Below are positions 9,086-17,878 of a stretch of 64,000 nt of DNA, in pieces. Both the position numbers and the translations under genes were made by a program. Below the pieces are notes generated by a model. It was not told the DNA's origin. It ran no database searches and worked only from the letters and a program-made list of their open reading frames with translations. The DNA lies in the NCBI GenBank assembly GCA_009774255.1, contig VSNK01000003.1, forward strand, positions 1 through 64,000. The letters run 5' to 3'. Each line of letters opens with the position of its first letter. Position 1 is the stretch's first letter. The stretch comes from Faecalicatena sp. GTDB taxonomy: Bacteria; Bacillota; Clostridia; Lachnospirales; Lachnospiraceae.

Positions 9086-10246
9086 CTAAACAATCTCATT
9101 CAGCCAGACATTTTCCAGTGCTTTCAGCTTTTTCAGTTCTTCTGTCAGATGCTCTGTCAGGATCACATCCTCCTCCTGCGCCGCTTCTGCTATGCTGCGG
9201 TATCCGAACAGCAGACCCGCCAGAGCACCGATCGTAAGCACACCTTCCGAATCCTCCGTCTCACGGACCCGGACCTTCCACTCGGTGGCTTCCCCGCCCC
9301 AGATCCGCCAGATCCGGCTGTTCTGAGGCAGAATAGAATCCAGCACCGCAAAGGAACAGTCCATTTCCTCCCCCTGCCGTACTTTCATACGGCAGAGCAT
9401 GCTTTCCAGATGGAGAAGGCGTACCATAATAAGAGGCTTCCTTCTGCTCCCTTTATCCCATGCATAAAGCTTCACCCGTTCCCTTTCCCACATCAGCTCA
9501 ACGACCGCCTTTTGAAAGGAAGACTCATATTCTTTCAGATAAAGAGGCTCCCGGATCTCCAGTCCGTCCTCCTCCGCGTAAAGGAAAATCCCCACAAGCC
9601 TTCCGTCCGCCCGGATCATCCGGATCCCGCCGTATTCGCTCTGCTGCTCAAAAATCAATGTCTGATAATATTCCGCGTTCCGTTTTGCATATACCTGCCA
9701 GTCTTTTGTAAAATGCTCCTGCACAAATGCTGCCAGCTCTTCCCCGTCCCCAATGGACGCATCTTGAAATAACTCCTCCGCCGCAGGACATTGGGAGGAC
9801 AAGGTGCCAGGAAGGGCAAAGCTGCTTTTATCCACCCCCTGCTCCTCCGTCTGGCGCTGATCGTACACAAAACGAAAATCATAAGGGGCATAGATCTTTT
9901 CCGCAGCAGGCATCAGAAAAGTAAAGGGTTCCTTCCTGCCGTACATCTCCTCCATGGCCCGGCGCAGCAGCGCTCCCATATAGCCCCGCTTCCGGAAGGC
10001 TTCTTCCGTAGCCACCGCAATGATATAATGGCAGGGGCAGGAATCGTCTTCGATTGCCAGTTCATAAGGGTTGAGCTGCAGCATGGAGCGGACAGCTCCC
10101 TCCTCCTCTATGACAAATATCTCATTGTTCTTTGCCTTAAAAAAATAATAATAATCCAAAAATTCCCTGGAGTCTTCTGAGAACACCGTCTCCCACAGCT
10201 TTCTGGTCTTCTGATGTTCGCTCTGTTCCAGCTTCCGGAGCTCCAT
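9086..10246 (-). CDS. GNAT-family N-acetyltransferase, Eis-like
   Basis: This 386-residue protein has the layout of Eis-type acetyltransferases: an N-terminal GNAT domain with the acetyl-CoA loop in VATEEAFRKRGYMGALLRRAM (about 75-95), a middle second acetyltransferase-like part and a C-terminal sterol-carrier-like fold (from about residue 285). The substrate is unknown. The ATG at 10246 begins MELRKLEQ; a GTG at 10303 would add 19 unconserved residues. It lies between ispF and cysE, an insertion relative to the usual order of this cluster. Confidence 0.8.
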   Translation of the reverse strand: MELRKLEQSEHQKTRKLWETVFSEDSREFLDYYYFFKAKNNEIFVIEEEGAVRSMLQLNPYELAIEDDSCPCHYIIAVATEEAFRKRGYMGALLRRAMEEMYGRKEPFTFLMPAAEKIYAPYDFRFVYDQRQTEEQGVDKSSFALPGTLSSQCPAAEELFQDASIGDGEELAAFVQEHFTKDWQVYAKRNAEYYQTLIFEQQSEYGGIRMIRADGRLVGIFLYAEEDGLEIREPLYLKEYESSFQKAVVELMWERERVKLYAWDKGSRRKPLIMVRLLHLESMLCRMKVRQGEEMDCSFAVLDSILPQNSRIWRIWGGEATEWKVRVRETEDSEGVLTIGALAGLLFGYRSIAEAAQEEDVILTEHLTEELKKLKALENVWLNEIV

Positions 10247-10306
10247 AACACTTTTTTCCTTTCCCAGTAATTTCTCACTACCGACACACCACACAGAAAG
10301 CACCTT

Positions 10307-10867
10307 CTAAGAATCGGCCATCTTTGTGTTCGTACATCCGCTGCAGCTTGCGCACGGCCGGTCTTGGGGAGTCACATCAAAGCTGCTGTAATTCAGGATC
10401 TTCTCCAGGAGGCACACCGCCTGGGAGGAAATCCCCTCCCCCGTGCCGGTGAATCCAAGCCCTTCCTCAGTGGTAGCCTTTATGCTGACCTGATCCACGG
10501 AGAGCTTCAGCGCAGCCGCAATATTCCTTTGCATACTTTCGATATAGGGCAGCAGCTTCGGCCTCTGTGCGATGATCGTGGCATCAATATTCTCTACAAT
10601 ATACTGCTGTTCCTCAAGAAGCCCGGCCACATGCTCCAAAAGCCTGATACTGGAGATTCCCTCATACTTCGGATCCGTATCCGGAAAATGCTTTCCGATA
10701 TCTCCAAGGGCCGCTGCCCCGAGCAGGGCGTCCATAACCGCATGAACCAGCACATCCGCATCCGAATGCCCCAGAAGCCCCTTTTCATAAGGAATCTTCA
10801 CGCCGCCAAGTATCAGTTCTCTTCCTTCCGTCAATCTGTGAACATCATATCCTATTCCAACACGCAT
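10307..10867 (-). CDS. ispF: 2-C-methyl-D-erythritol 2,4-cyclodiphosphate synthase
   Basis: This trimeric, zinc-dependent enzyme catalyses the cyclisation step of the non-mevalonate isoprenoid pathway. Metal ligands are in GYDVHRL (Asp8, His10) and [22 protein letters not shown] (His42), and the C-terminal [15 protein letters not shown] is the family signature. The protein is 186 residues against a usual 155-160: about 25 extra residues include the cluster CASCSGC. IspG, a later enzyme of the same pathway, is at 53465. The start has AAGGAG upstream. Confidence 0.95.
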   Translation of the reverse strand: MRVGIGYDVHRLTEGRELILGGVKIPYEKGLLGHSDADVLVHAVMDALLGAAALGDIGKHFPDTDPKYEGISSIRLLEHVAGLLEEQQYIVENIDATIIAQRPKLLPYIESMQRNIAAALKLSVDQVSIKATTEEGLGFTGTGEGISSQAVCLLEKILNYSSFDVTPQDRPCASCSGCTNTKMADS

Positions 10868-10945
10868 ACCGCACTCTCCTTATGATCATTTTGCAGCTCT
10901 TCAAATCCGCACACTGTAGACCCGTCTGCTGATCTGAATGTCACA

Positions 10946-11383
10946 TTATTTTTTCCATACCATCGTATCCGGTCCGACTTTTTGCAGCCTTACTGTCGCG
11001 GAAGTGCTGCCAGGGATCTGCGCATGCCCTGTCCGCTCCTGCAAAGCCCCCTCTCTCGCATCGGATTCCTGTTCTTCCGTATTCAGCAATGTCATCGGAG
11101 CCGTCCGAAAAAGGGAATGGTCACGCACGGGCCTTGCCGCAGGCGCAGGTTCTCTTTCTTTCATCTTCTCCGCGGCCCGGGCGTCCATGCTTCTTTTAAT
11201 GGCACCTGCGAGCAGTCCGATCAGATATCCGGAGCCGACCAGGATAAAGACGGCTGAGATCCCGCACATCACTTCCTGATTGCCCGGACAGACTTTCTGG
11301 ATCGTACGAAGCAGCATGACTCCCACAAATATAAGATAGGCTCCAACCAATATTTTTAACGTCAAAAGTATTTTGCGGCTCAA
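10946..11383 (-). CDS. Small membrane protein of unknown function
   Basis: I do not recognise this 145-residue protein. Two hydrophobic segments (about 9-26 and 40-62) are followed by a charged, probably cytoplasmic tail of about 80 residues rich in Ala, Glu and Arg. The start is TTG, supported by GGAGG eight bases upstream. It stands 78 bp before ispF and could be the first gene of that operon. Confidence 0.6.
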   Translation of the reverse strand: MSRKILLTLKILVGAYLIFVGVMLLRTIQKVCPGNQEVMCGISAVFILVGSGYLIGLLAGAIKRSMDARAAEKMKEREPAPAARPVRDHSLFRTAPMTLLNTEEQESDAREGALQERTGHAQIPGSTSATVRLQKVGPDTMVWKK

Positions 11384-11458
11384 ATTTTTATCCTCCGGTA
11401 TATGACAGTGTATTCTTCACAGTGTTCCTATTATAGCATGAAAAAGTGCCGCAGAAAA

Positions 11459-11491
11459 GGAAAAAAGAAGAGTTCTTTCGAAACTCTTCTT
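11459..11491 (-). terminator. Terminator of the tRNA-Val/tRNA-Met transcript
   Basis: A 10-bp perfect inverted repeat (11465-11474 with 11482-11491) with a seven-base loop lies six bases beyond the tRNA-Met 3' end and runs into a stretch of six T on the minus strand. Confidence 0.88.
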
Positions 11492-11496
11492 CTGAG

Positions 11497-11570
11497 TAGC
11501 GGAAACTGGATTTGAACCAGCGACACCACGGGTATGAACCGTGTGCTCTAGCCAACTGAGCTATTCCGCC
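11497..11570 (-). tRNA. tRNA-Met (anticodon CAT)
   Basis: The minus strand gives a 74-nt cloverleaf with acceptor arms GGCGGAA and TTCCGCT, anticodon stem ACGG/CCGT with CAT in the loop, and T arm GGTTCAAATCC. The first acceptor pair is a G-T pair and there are no three G-C pairs in the anticodon stem, so the elongator form is more likely than the initiator; a tRNA-Ile with a modified C34 is a less likely alternative. CCA is not encoded. Confidence 0.92.
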
Positions 11571-11592
11571 GTATATATATTTGAGAAAATCC

Positions 11593-11665
11593 TGGGGCCT
11601 ATAGGGCTCGAACCTATGACCCTCTGCTTGTAAGGCAGATGCTCTCCCAGCTGAGCTAAGACCCC
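11593..11665 (-). tRNA. tRNA-Val (anticodon TAC)
   Basis: The minus strand gives a 73-nt cloverleaf with acceptor arms GGGGTCT and AGGCCCC (one G-T pair), anticodon stem TCTGC/GCAGA closing CTTACAA, and T arm GGTTCGAGCCC. Its 3' end is 22 bases before tRNA-Met, so the two form one transcript. Confidence 0.95.
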
Positions 11666-11707
11666 ATAATTCTCTTTCGAGTTCCTCTTTCCCGAACCCG
11701 CTTTGCT

Positions 11708-11737
11708 ATTATACTATCAAATCATGTCAAATGTCAA
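11708..11737 (-). promoter_or_regulatory. Promoter of the tRNA-Val/tRNA-Met unit
   Basis: TTGACA (11732-11737) and TATAAT (11708-11713) are separated by 18 bases on the minus strand, 42 bases upstream of the tRNA-Val 5' end. Both hexamers are consensus. Confidence 0.85.
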
Positions 11738-11848
11738 CACTTTTTTTAAAATTTTCCAATTTTTTTCAAAAACCGGTTGCAGGACGCACACTTTTTCATA
11801 ATTGTACCCATATCGGCACCCGACATAAACGATCATGAAAGATTACTT

Positions 11849-12364
11849 TCATACTTTTGTTGTACTTCCAAATCCGCCGTTGCGTACATCCGTCACGTCA
11901 TCATCCACCGTCACGCCGTATTCCACAAAGATCCCCTGCATGAACCCCTCTCCCGGCGCAACTTCCACGGTCTTGCCTTCTTTTGAGTCATTGGTCATTT
12001 TCGCAAAAATATGTCCTTCGTTGTCGGAATAAAAATAATCGCTGTCGATGATTCCCACCGTGTTATTCAGCTGCAGCCTGTACTTGAATCCCAGTCCGCT
12101 TCTCGGATAACATTTGAGCACCCAGCCATTCTCCATCTCCACCCGAATCCCCGTAGGGATTTTCGCGGTCTCGCCGGGCTTTAAGACAATCTTCACAGGC
12201 GCGTAAAAATCATAGCCCGCGGAACCCGCCGTAGCCCGCTTCGGAAGCTTTATGGCCTGATAGACCGCGGACGCTTCCTCTTCCCCGCGCTCCGAAAATG
12301 TATCCGCCCAGTCCTTGAGGAACTGTTCTTCGCTCACTTTGTGAAATTTTGCTATTCTCTGCAT
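11849..12364 (-). CDS. dut: dUTP diphosphatase
   Basis: This 171-residue trimeric enzyme hydrolyses dUTP to dUMP and pyrophosphate. All five motifs are present: ATAGSAGYDFYAP (44-56), PRSGLG, NNTVGIIDSDY with the catalytic Asp, GEGFMQGIF and the C-terminal RNGGFGSTTK that closes the active site. A 30-residue N-terminal extension precedes motif 1. The ATG overlaps nrdG by 13 bp. Joining dUTP removal to deoxynucleotide synthesis in one operon is functionally sensible. Confidence 0.94.
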   Translation of the reverse strand: MQRIAKFHKVSEEQFLKDWADTFSERGEEEASAVYQAIKLPKRATAGSAGYDFYAPVKIVLKPGETAKIPTGIRVEMENGWVLKCYPRSGLGFKYRLQLNNTVGIIDSDYFYSDNEGHIFAKMTNDSKEGKTVEVAPGEGFMQGIFVEYGVTVDDDVTDVRNGGFGSTTKV

Positions 12365-12840
12365 ACCGTCTCTCCTGCCTCCAGACTCTTCTGTACGTCA
12401 ATCACTCTCTGGTTCCTGCTTCCGCGCCAGCTCAGCAGGGGATCCCTCTGTGCCTCCACATATCTGCCGTCCACAACCACATCCAAGAAAGGAACCGCTT
12501 TTTCTCCTTTGATATCGTCCCACTGATATCCGGTATAAAGCCACTGGGTCTTATCCGGATATTTTGCACGAATCTCTTCCGCCAGCCCGGCGATCGCTTC
12601 CCGGTTCCCTATATACAGTGGGTCGCCCCCGCTGTAAGTAATCCCGTTGATATAACTGTGTTTCAGCTGGTCAAAGATCTCCTGCTTTGCCTCCATGTCA
12701 AATTCCAATCCGCCCGCCGGATCCCATGTCACCGGATTATGGCAGCCCGGGCAGGCATGAGAACAGCCTGCCACCCACAATACTACCCGAAGTCCTTCGC
12801 CGTTGAGCATATCATCCTTTGTAATATTATGGTACTGCAT
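12352..12840 (-). CDS. nrdG: Anaerobic ribonucleotide reductase activating protein
   Basis: This 162-residue radical-SAM enzyme installs the glycyl radical on NrdD. The iron-sulfur cluster motif is CSHACPGC (about 31-38), with the SAM-binding GGDPL further on (72-76). Length is normal. The ATG lies just past the NrdD stop codon and has only a distant AGGA, so it may depend on ribosomes finishing NrdD. Confidence 0.95.
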   Translation of the reverse strand: MQYHNITKDDMLNGEGLRVVLWVAGCSHACPGCHNPVTWDPAGGLEFDMEAKQEIFDQLKHSYINGITYSGGDPLYIGNREAIAGLAEEIRAKYPDKTQWLYTGYQWDDIKGEKAVPFLDVVVDGRYVEAQRDPLLSWRGSRNQRVIDVQKSLEAGETVCRE

Positions 12841-12842
12841 GT

Positions 12843-14963
12843 TTACATACTTTTCCTTTCCGCAATTTCTGCCATCTTGGCCTCATTCAGACGGGTATCT
12901 CCTTTTACCCGGGAATAAGACAGATAACCGTTCATCCGGTCGATCTTGGTCAGATTCTTACTGCCGCATACCGGACACACATCCATATCCAGTTCTTCAT
13001 GTCCACAGTCATCGCAATAGGCCAGGGACAGGTTGACCCCTTCATAATAGCCCTTCTTCATCGCTCTCCGAACCAGCGCGCGTATGGCCTCTTTGTTATA
13101 GCTGACCGGATACTTCACATACTGGATCTTGCCGCCGTTGCTCAGATTCCAGAAACGTCCCTCCAGATTCTGCTTCTCGATGGGTGTGATCTCTTCACTG
13201 ACATGGCAGTGAAAGCTGTTGCTCACATACTCCCGGTCCGAAACATTTTCAATGATTCCATATTTTTTCCGGAACTGGTGTACCTGCACGCCGCACAGGT
13301 TCTCCGCGGGAGTTCCGTAGATGGCGTACAGATGCCCGTCCTCTTTCTTGAACTCATTGATCCGGTCATTGATATACTGCAGAGTCTCCAGGGCAAATGC
13401 CCCGTCTTCCGCAATGGACTTTTTATTATAAAGCTGCTGCAGTTCATTGAGCGCCGTGATCCCGAAGGAGGCGGTGGCCGACTTCAGCAGCGGCTTGATC
13501 TTATCATATAGTCCCAGATGCCCGCCGTAAAATCCACCCTCACAGTAGGCAAGGGGATTCGTAGAAGCTTTCATTTCTCCTAGATAGTCATAGGTTCTCT
13601 GGTGCAGTCTGCGGATCAGGTTCAGATAATAATCCAGTTCCTCATGGAAGTCCTTGCCCTCCTGCCTGGACTTGGCCAGGATCATAGGAAGATGCAGGCT
13701 GATGGCACCGATATTGAATCGGCCTACAAAGATCGGAGTATCCTCTTCGTCTGCCGGTTCCATACCGCCCCTCTCATACCACGGGGATAAGAACGCCCGG
13801 CAGCCCATGGGACTGATGATCTTCCCATACTTCTTATACATACTTGGCACATAGCCCTCGCCTGTCAGGCTCAGCCAGTCCGGATACATGGTCTTGCTGG
13901 AGCATTCGATTCCTGCTTCAAACACATCCTCCAAAGGCTTCCCCGGTCCATGCAGATTCTCATCATACAGGAATACAATCTTCGGGAACAAAACCGGCTT
14001 CTTATGCCCTGCCCTGCCCTGTCCCTTTTTCCGTACTTCCAGCATGGTCTTCGTCACCAGCTTTCCATACTCACTCGTTCGGGTGCCTGCGGTCACGGTA
14101 ATGAAGGGATAATCTCCACGGCTGGAGGATACGGAATTGAATTTGTACTCCCATCCCTGGAAGCCCTGTTCCATCTCTTTTTCCAGATCCTTCCACGCCA
14201 CCTCCTGTGCCTTGTCCTCCGCCAGACCCAGCTCTCTGTACTTTTGAATCAGCCGTCTGTGGGACTTCTTCGCATAGGGCTCCAGGATCTCGTCCACACT
14301 GGGCACCGTAAATCCGCCGTACTGCTGGCTTGCCGCGCTCAGAACGATATCTCCGATCACGTCAAATGCCGTGTCCAAAGTCTTCGGCTCATTGTACCAG
14401 AGATTGCCCATCTCGAAGCCTCCGCTCAGTACATTCTGTACATCGAACAGACAGCAGTTCATCGTATCTCTTCTGGCTGACATGTCATGGATATAGATAT
14501 ATCCGTCCCGGATCGCCTGGATCTCCTCCACTGTCAGGAAAAACTTCTTATATAGTTCTTTATTCAGTTCATTAAAGATCAGGCTTCGCTTGGTAGATAC
14601 CAGCGCGCTGTCGGTATTGCTGTTCTCCTTATCTCCGATATACATGATGGACTGGCTCTTCTTGTATACCTCATCCAGCATCTGTACAAAATCCTGCTTA
14701 TAATTCCGATAATCCTTGTAGCTTTTTGCCACCGCAGGATTTACAGCCTCCAGAGCGCTCTCCACAACATTATGCATCTGTGCGATCCGAATCTCGGATA
14801 TCTGCATTTTCTTCACACGTTCCTCAACGAACCGGCAGATAAAATCCAACTCCTCGTCCGTAAATGTGACCAATGCCCTGTAAGCGGACTTATTCACCGC
14901 TACAACAACCTTCTGCACATTAAAATCTTCTTTCGTGCCGTCTTTCTTCACTACACTGATCAT
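12843..14963 (-). CDS. nrdD: Anaerobic (class III) ribonucleoside-triphosphate reductase
   Basis: The 706-residue glycyl-radical enzyme reduces ribonucleotides to deoxyribonucleotides without oxygen. It has an N-terminal ATP-cone (about 5-95), the catalytic barrel, two zinc-binding pairs CDDC and CPVC near the C terminus, and the radical glycine in RMNGYLS about 28 residues from the end. I use the ATG at 14963 because GGGAGGGCGG precedes it; a start five codons earlier would have no site. It is the sole ribonucleotide reductase in the window. Confidence 0.96.
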   Translation of the reverse strand: MISVVKKDGTKEDFNVQKVVVAVNKSAYRALVTFTDEELDFICRFVEERVKKMQISEIRIAQMHNVVESALEAVNPAVAKSYKDYRNYKQDFVQMLDEVYKKSQSIMYIGDKENSNTDSALVSTKRSLIFNELNKELYKKFFLTVEEIQAIRDGYIYIHDMSARRDTMNCCLFDVQNVLSGGFEMGNLWYNEPKTLDTAFDVIGDIVLSAASQQYGGFTVPSVDEILEPYAKKSHRRLIQKYRELGLAEDKAQEVAWKDLEKEMEQGFQGWEYKFNSVSSSRGDYPFITVTAGTRTSEYGKLVTKTMLEVRKKGQGRAGHKKPVLFPKIVFLYDENLHGPGKPLEDVFEAGIECSSKTMYPDWLSLTGEGYVPSMYKKYGKIISPMGCRAFLSPWYERGGMEPADEEDTPIFVGRFNIGAISLHLPMILAKSRQEGKDFHEELDYYLNLIRRLHQRTYDYLGEMKASTNPLAYCEGGFYGGHLGLYDKIKPLLKSATASFGITALNELQQLYNKKSIAEDGAFALETLQYINDRINEFKKEDGHLYAIYGTPAENLCGVQVHQFRKKYGIIENVSDREYVSNSFHCHVSEEITPIEKQNLEGRFWNLSNGGKIQYVKYPVSYNKEAIRALVRRAMKKGYYEGVNLSLAYCDDCGHEELDMDVCPVCGSKNLTKIDRMNGYLSYSRVKGDTRLNEAKMAEIAERKSM

Positions 14964-14993
14964 GTTCCGCCCTCCCATTAATTATTCATTATA

Positions 14994-15082
14994 TATCTAT
15001 ATTTAGTGTCTTTGTAAACACTTTTCCACAAGATGAAGTGGTCAGTATTAAACAGTGTAACACTATATCTTCCCCTCGTCAA
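14994..15082 (-). promoter_or_regulatory. nrdD promoter with possible NrdR boxes
   Basis: TTGACG (15077-15082) and TACACT (15054-15059) are 17 bases apart on the minus strand. A sequence resembling half of the NrdR consensus (ATATAGTGT on the minus strand) fills the spacer at 15060-15075, and a better match beginning ACACTAAATATAG lies at 14994-15009. The two are about 66 bases apart, roughly twice the usual box distance, so NrdR control is only a suggestion. Confidence 0.5.
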
Positions 15083-15107
15083 TTCGTAAAATTGTACAAA
15101 AATCAGC

Positions 15108-16034
15108 TCAGCTAAAATCAGGCGTCCCATACAGGTCATAAGGCGTCACCTGATAGACATAGTAATTGAGCCAGTTGGAGTACAGGTTGTTGGCATGAGA
15201 ACGCCAGATCAGCTGCGGTTTATTCTCCGGATTATTCTCCGGATAATAATTCACAGGCATCCGGATATCCAGGCCTTTCCCCAGATCTCTTTTATACTCA
15301 CTGTCCAGTGTCATCCGGTCATACTCCGGATGACCCATCACAAAGATCTGTCGGCCTTCCTTCGCCATGCACAAAAAGATGCCGGCCTCATCCGAATCCG
15401 CCAGGATCATGATGCGCTCATCCTTTTCCAGCAGCTCCCGTGGAACATCGGTATGCCTGGAATGGGGGGCGTAAAATACATCGTCGAACCCTCTCACCAG
15501 AGGGATCTTGCGGTTCCGCACATGATGCGGAAAAATGCCGAACTTCTTCTGGGGAAGCCGTACCTTATTGATCCCATAGTGATGATAGAGCCCTGCCTGC
15601 GCTCCCCAGCACAGGTGCAGGGTGGAGGTCACGTTAGTCACGGTCCAGTTCATGATCTCCGTCAGTTCCTCCCAGTAGTCCACTTCCTCAAACGGTATCT
15701 GCTCAACCGGCGCTCCGGTAATGATAAAACCGTCGAACTTCTGCCTTTTGATTTCCTCAAAGGGTTCATAAAATTTATAAATATGGCTGGTCGAAGTGTT
15801 CTTGGATACATGGCTGGATACACGGACAAAGGTCACGTCTGTCTGCAAAGGTGTATTGGAAAGGGAGCGCAGGATCTGAAGCTCCGTGTCCTCCTTCAGC
15901 GGCATCAGGTTCAAAAGCCCGATGCTGATCGGACGGATCTCCTGATGTGCCGCACGATATTCATCCATAACAAAGATATTCTCACGTTCCAGTACTTCTT
16001 TTATCGGCAAGTCATTTTGCACTCTGATTGGCAT
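15108..16034 (-). CDS. metA: Homoserine O-acetyltransferase, MetA type
   Basis: This 308-residue enzyme acylates homoserine at the start of methionine synthesis. The catalytic Cys142 (LHLCWGAQ), His235 and Glu237 (MGHPEYD) are all in the standard positions. Residue 111 is glutamate (GAPVEQ); published work on this family ties Glu111 to acetyl-CoA and Gly111 to succinyl-CoA, so acetyl-CoA is the likely donor despite the common annotation as succinyltransferase. The start overlaps the transporter gene by 23 bp and has AGGGAA upstream. No SAM riboswitch is visible. Confidence 0.94.
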   Translation of the reverse strand: MPIRVQNDLPIKEVLERENIFVMDEYRAAHQEIRPISIGLLNLMPLKEDTELQILRSLSNTPLQTDVTFVRVSSHVSKNTSTSHIYKFYEPFEEIKRQKFDGFIITGAPVEQIPFEEVDYWEELTEIMNWTVTNVTSTLHLCWGAQAGLYHHYGINKVRLPQKKFGIFPHHVRNRKIPLVRGFDDVFYAPHSRHTDVPRELLEKDERIMILADSDEAGIFLCMAKEGRQIFVMGHPEYDRMTLDSEYKRDLGKGLDIRMPVNYYPENNPENKPQLIWRSHANNLYSNWLNYYVYQVTPYDLYGTPDFS

Positions 16035-17391
16035 CTCTTATTCCCTCGTCTTTCATTAAATCATTTTCTTTTGAATGTACATAAGTTCCGTCGGAATCTA
16101 CATAACTGAATTCATCATAGCAGGATGTTTCCACAGGCAGGGACTTTTCCTCCAGTCTGTGGTTGATCAGCATACGTGTAATATAATAGATCACGGCAAA
16201 AGTAGGCACTCCAAGGATCATGCCTACAAATCCGAAGAGCCCTCCTCCAAGAAGGATGGAGAACACGACCCAGAATGCAGAAAGCCCGGTAGAATTCCCA
16301 AGAATCTTCGGTCCGATGATATTGCCGTCCAACTGCTGCAGGATCAGGATAAATATAATAAAATACACTCCCATCTTCGGATCAGAAAGCAGGATCAGAA
16401 TCGCGCTCGGTATGGCTCCGATGTAAGGGCCGAAGAACGGAATTACATTTGTGACGCCTACGATGACGCTCACCAGAAGCGTATAAGGCATTCCGAGTAT
16501 CGACAGGATGATAAAGCACAGGACTCCGATAATCGCCGAATCAATGATCTTTCCAATGATGAAGCCTCCGAAGATCTCATTGCTCTTGATCGTCAGATGA
16601 AGGATCATGTTCGCCTGGGAGGGCCGGAACAAGGCACAGACAATCTTCTTTGTCTGCATGGAAAAGGATTCCTTGCTGAACAGTACATAAATAGAAACAA
16701 TGATTCCGATGATCGCGTTAAATAACTCGCTGACAATATTGATGACCCCTTCAGTCAGGTTTGACATGACCACATTGGCCTGAGTGAGCATATCTGTTTT
16801 CATCCAGTTCTGCAGCAGATCCGTGACCTCCCGCAAGGTGCGGGTGAATACCTGCTCCAACGCCGAATCCCCTGCCATCATTTTTGTGATCCAGTCCAGC
16901 GCGTCATTGAGCTGCCCGGGAACTGTGAACGCCATATCCCGTATGCTCCCGTACAGTTCCGGGATCATCATATTGCACAGTGCTACAATGATTGCCAAAA
17001 GCACCATGACCGCAGAGAGAATCCCGACGCTCCTGCTGATCTGGTGTACCTTTTTTAATTTAGGAAATGCTTTCTCAAGAAGCCTGCTCAAATGCTGTTC
17101 CACAAACTTCATGATCGGATTCAGCAGATAGGCGATTGCCAGTCCATAAATGATCGGCTTTAAAATGCGGATCACCATCCACACGAGCTTTGAAATTTCA
17201 TCCAGCCGAAGCATCGCAAAATAAAAGATGATAACAACGGCAATGATGATGAACAACGACTTCTCTCTGCTCAGATGCTGACGCAGCTTCGATGCCTCTT
17301 TGCCGCCGAAACTGGGGCGGTTGCTGTAATGCCCGCTTTTCTGCCGGGACGTGTCACTCTGTTCCTTTTTTGATTCTATATCCTGATTCAT
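16012..17391 (-). CDS. AI-2E family transporter, PerM/YtvI type
   Basis: This 459-residue membrane protein has about eight hydrophobic helices: two near residues 45-85, several from 135 onward, and a conserved block with PYTLLVSVIVGVTNVIPFFGPYIGAIPSA and a later LGNSTGLSAFWVVFSILLGGGLFGFVGMILGVP. Members export small molecules or ions, and some act as sodium/proton antiporters; the substrate here is unknown. The ATG at 17391 has AGGAAG nine bases away; a TTG at 17400 would add three residues. It is co-transcribed with metA. Confidence 0.9.
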   Translation of the reverse strand: MNQDIESKKEQSDTSRQKSGHYSNRPSFGGKEASKLRQHLSREKSLFIIIAVVIIFYFAMLRLDEISKLVWMVIRILKPIIYGLAIAYLLNPIMKFVEQHLSRLLEKAFPKLKKVHQISRSVGILSAVMVLLAIIVALCNMMIPELYGSIRDMAFTVPGQLNDALDWITKMMAGDSALEQVFTRTLREVTDLLQNWMKTDMLTQANVVMSNLTEGVINIVSELFNAIIGIIVSIYVLFSKESFSMQTKKIVCALFRPSQANMILHLTIKSNEIFGGFIIGKIIDSAIIGVLCFIILSILGMPYTLLVSVIVGVTNVIPFFGPYIGAIPSAILILLSDPKMGVYFIIFILILQQLDGNIIGPKILGNSTGLSAFWVVFSILLGGGLFGFVGMILGVPTFAVIYYITRMLINHRLEEKSLPVETSCYDEFSYVDSDGTYVHSKENDLMKDEGIRDANQSAK

Positions 17392-17423
17392 ATCTGTCAA
17401 CTTCCTGTTTAAACTACATGATT

Positions 17424-17465
17424 GTTATTGTTCACTCCTGGGCCGTACACCACGCTGCACGGTCC
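17424..17465. repeat. Truncated end of a GTTAC-type palindromic element
   Basis: About 40 bases reading GTTATTGTTCACTCCTGGGC and onward to CGCTGCACGGTC match the right end (in reverse) of the element at 55255-55398 with a few changes. The rest of the element is missing. It lies upstream of the transporter gene and may contribute to its 5' untranslated region. Confidence 0.6.
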
Positions 17466-17547
17466 CGAAATCCTAAAACATGATAGAATTATAACGCCGT
17501 ACGGCTTTGGGAGTCAACCACAAAAAATAACTGAAGCGACAAAAAAC

Positions 17548-17869
17548 GTTACCGTTGTTACTATTCACGGCCTAGCCGGCCGCTCATAGTAACGACATCT
17601 GCCATTTAAAATCGCCTTCGGCGATGGGGCAGATGTCATCGCCCCATCACTTTTCTGGCGGCTAACCGTGCAGCGAGTGCACGGTTAGGCCATGAACAGT
17701 AACTTACCGTTCACACCGCGCTATTCGCAAAACGCATCTTCGATGCTTTTCCGCCGCTTTGCGGCTATTTTTGCTCATAAACCGGCGTTCCCTTCGCCAG
17801 CCGCTGTCATGATAAGTCTTTGTGCAAGCACAAACTTATCATGACAGCGGCTGACGAGTGAACTGTAAC
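17548..17869. mobile_element. Palindromic element B, split by insertion of MITE copy 1
   Basis: The outer ends read GTTACCGTTCAC and GTGAACTGTAAC. Removing the inner 147-bp MITE and one of its 8-bp direct repeats leaves a 167-bp element. Its right part (17797-17860) is an almost perfect hairpin with arms beginning GCCAGCCGCTGTCATGATAA. Imperfect AAAAAAC tracts at both edges could be target duplications. The hairpin recurs alone at 30269-30339. No reading frame of note is inside. Confidence 0.75.
17557..17703 (-). mobile_element. MITE-like element A, copy 1 (147 bp, 8-bp target duplication)
   Basis: The element runs from GTTACTATTCACGGCC to GGCCATGAACAGTAAC, with terminal inverted repeats of about 22 bp. 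It is flanked on both sides by the 8-bp direct repeat TTACCGTT (17549-17556 and 17704-17711). It is in the opposite orientation to copies 2 and 3 and differs from copy 2 at about three positions. It encodes no protein and folds into three hairpins. It is nested within element B. Confidence 0.88.
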
Positions 17870-17878
17870 AAAAAAACT

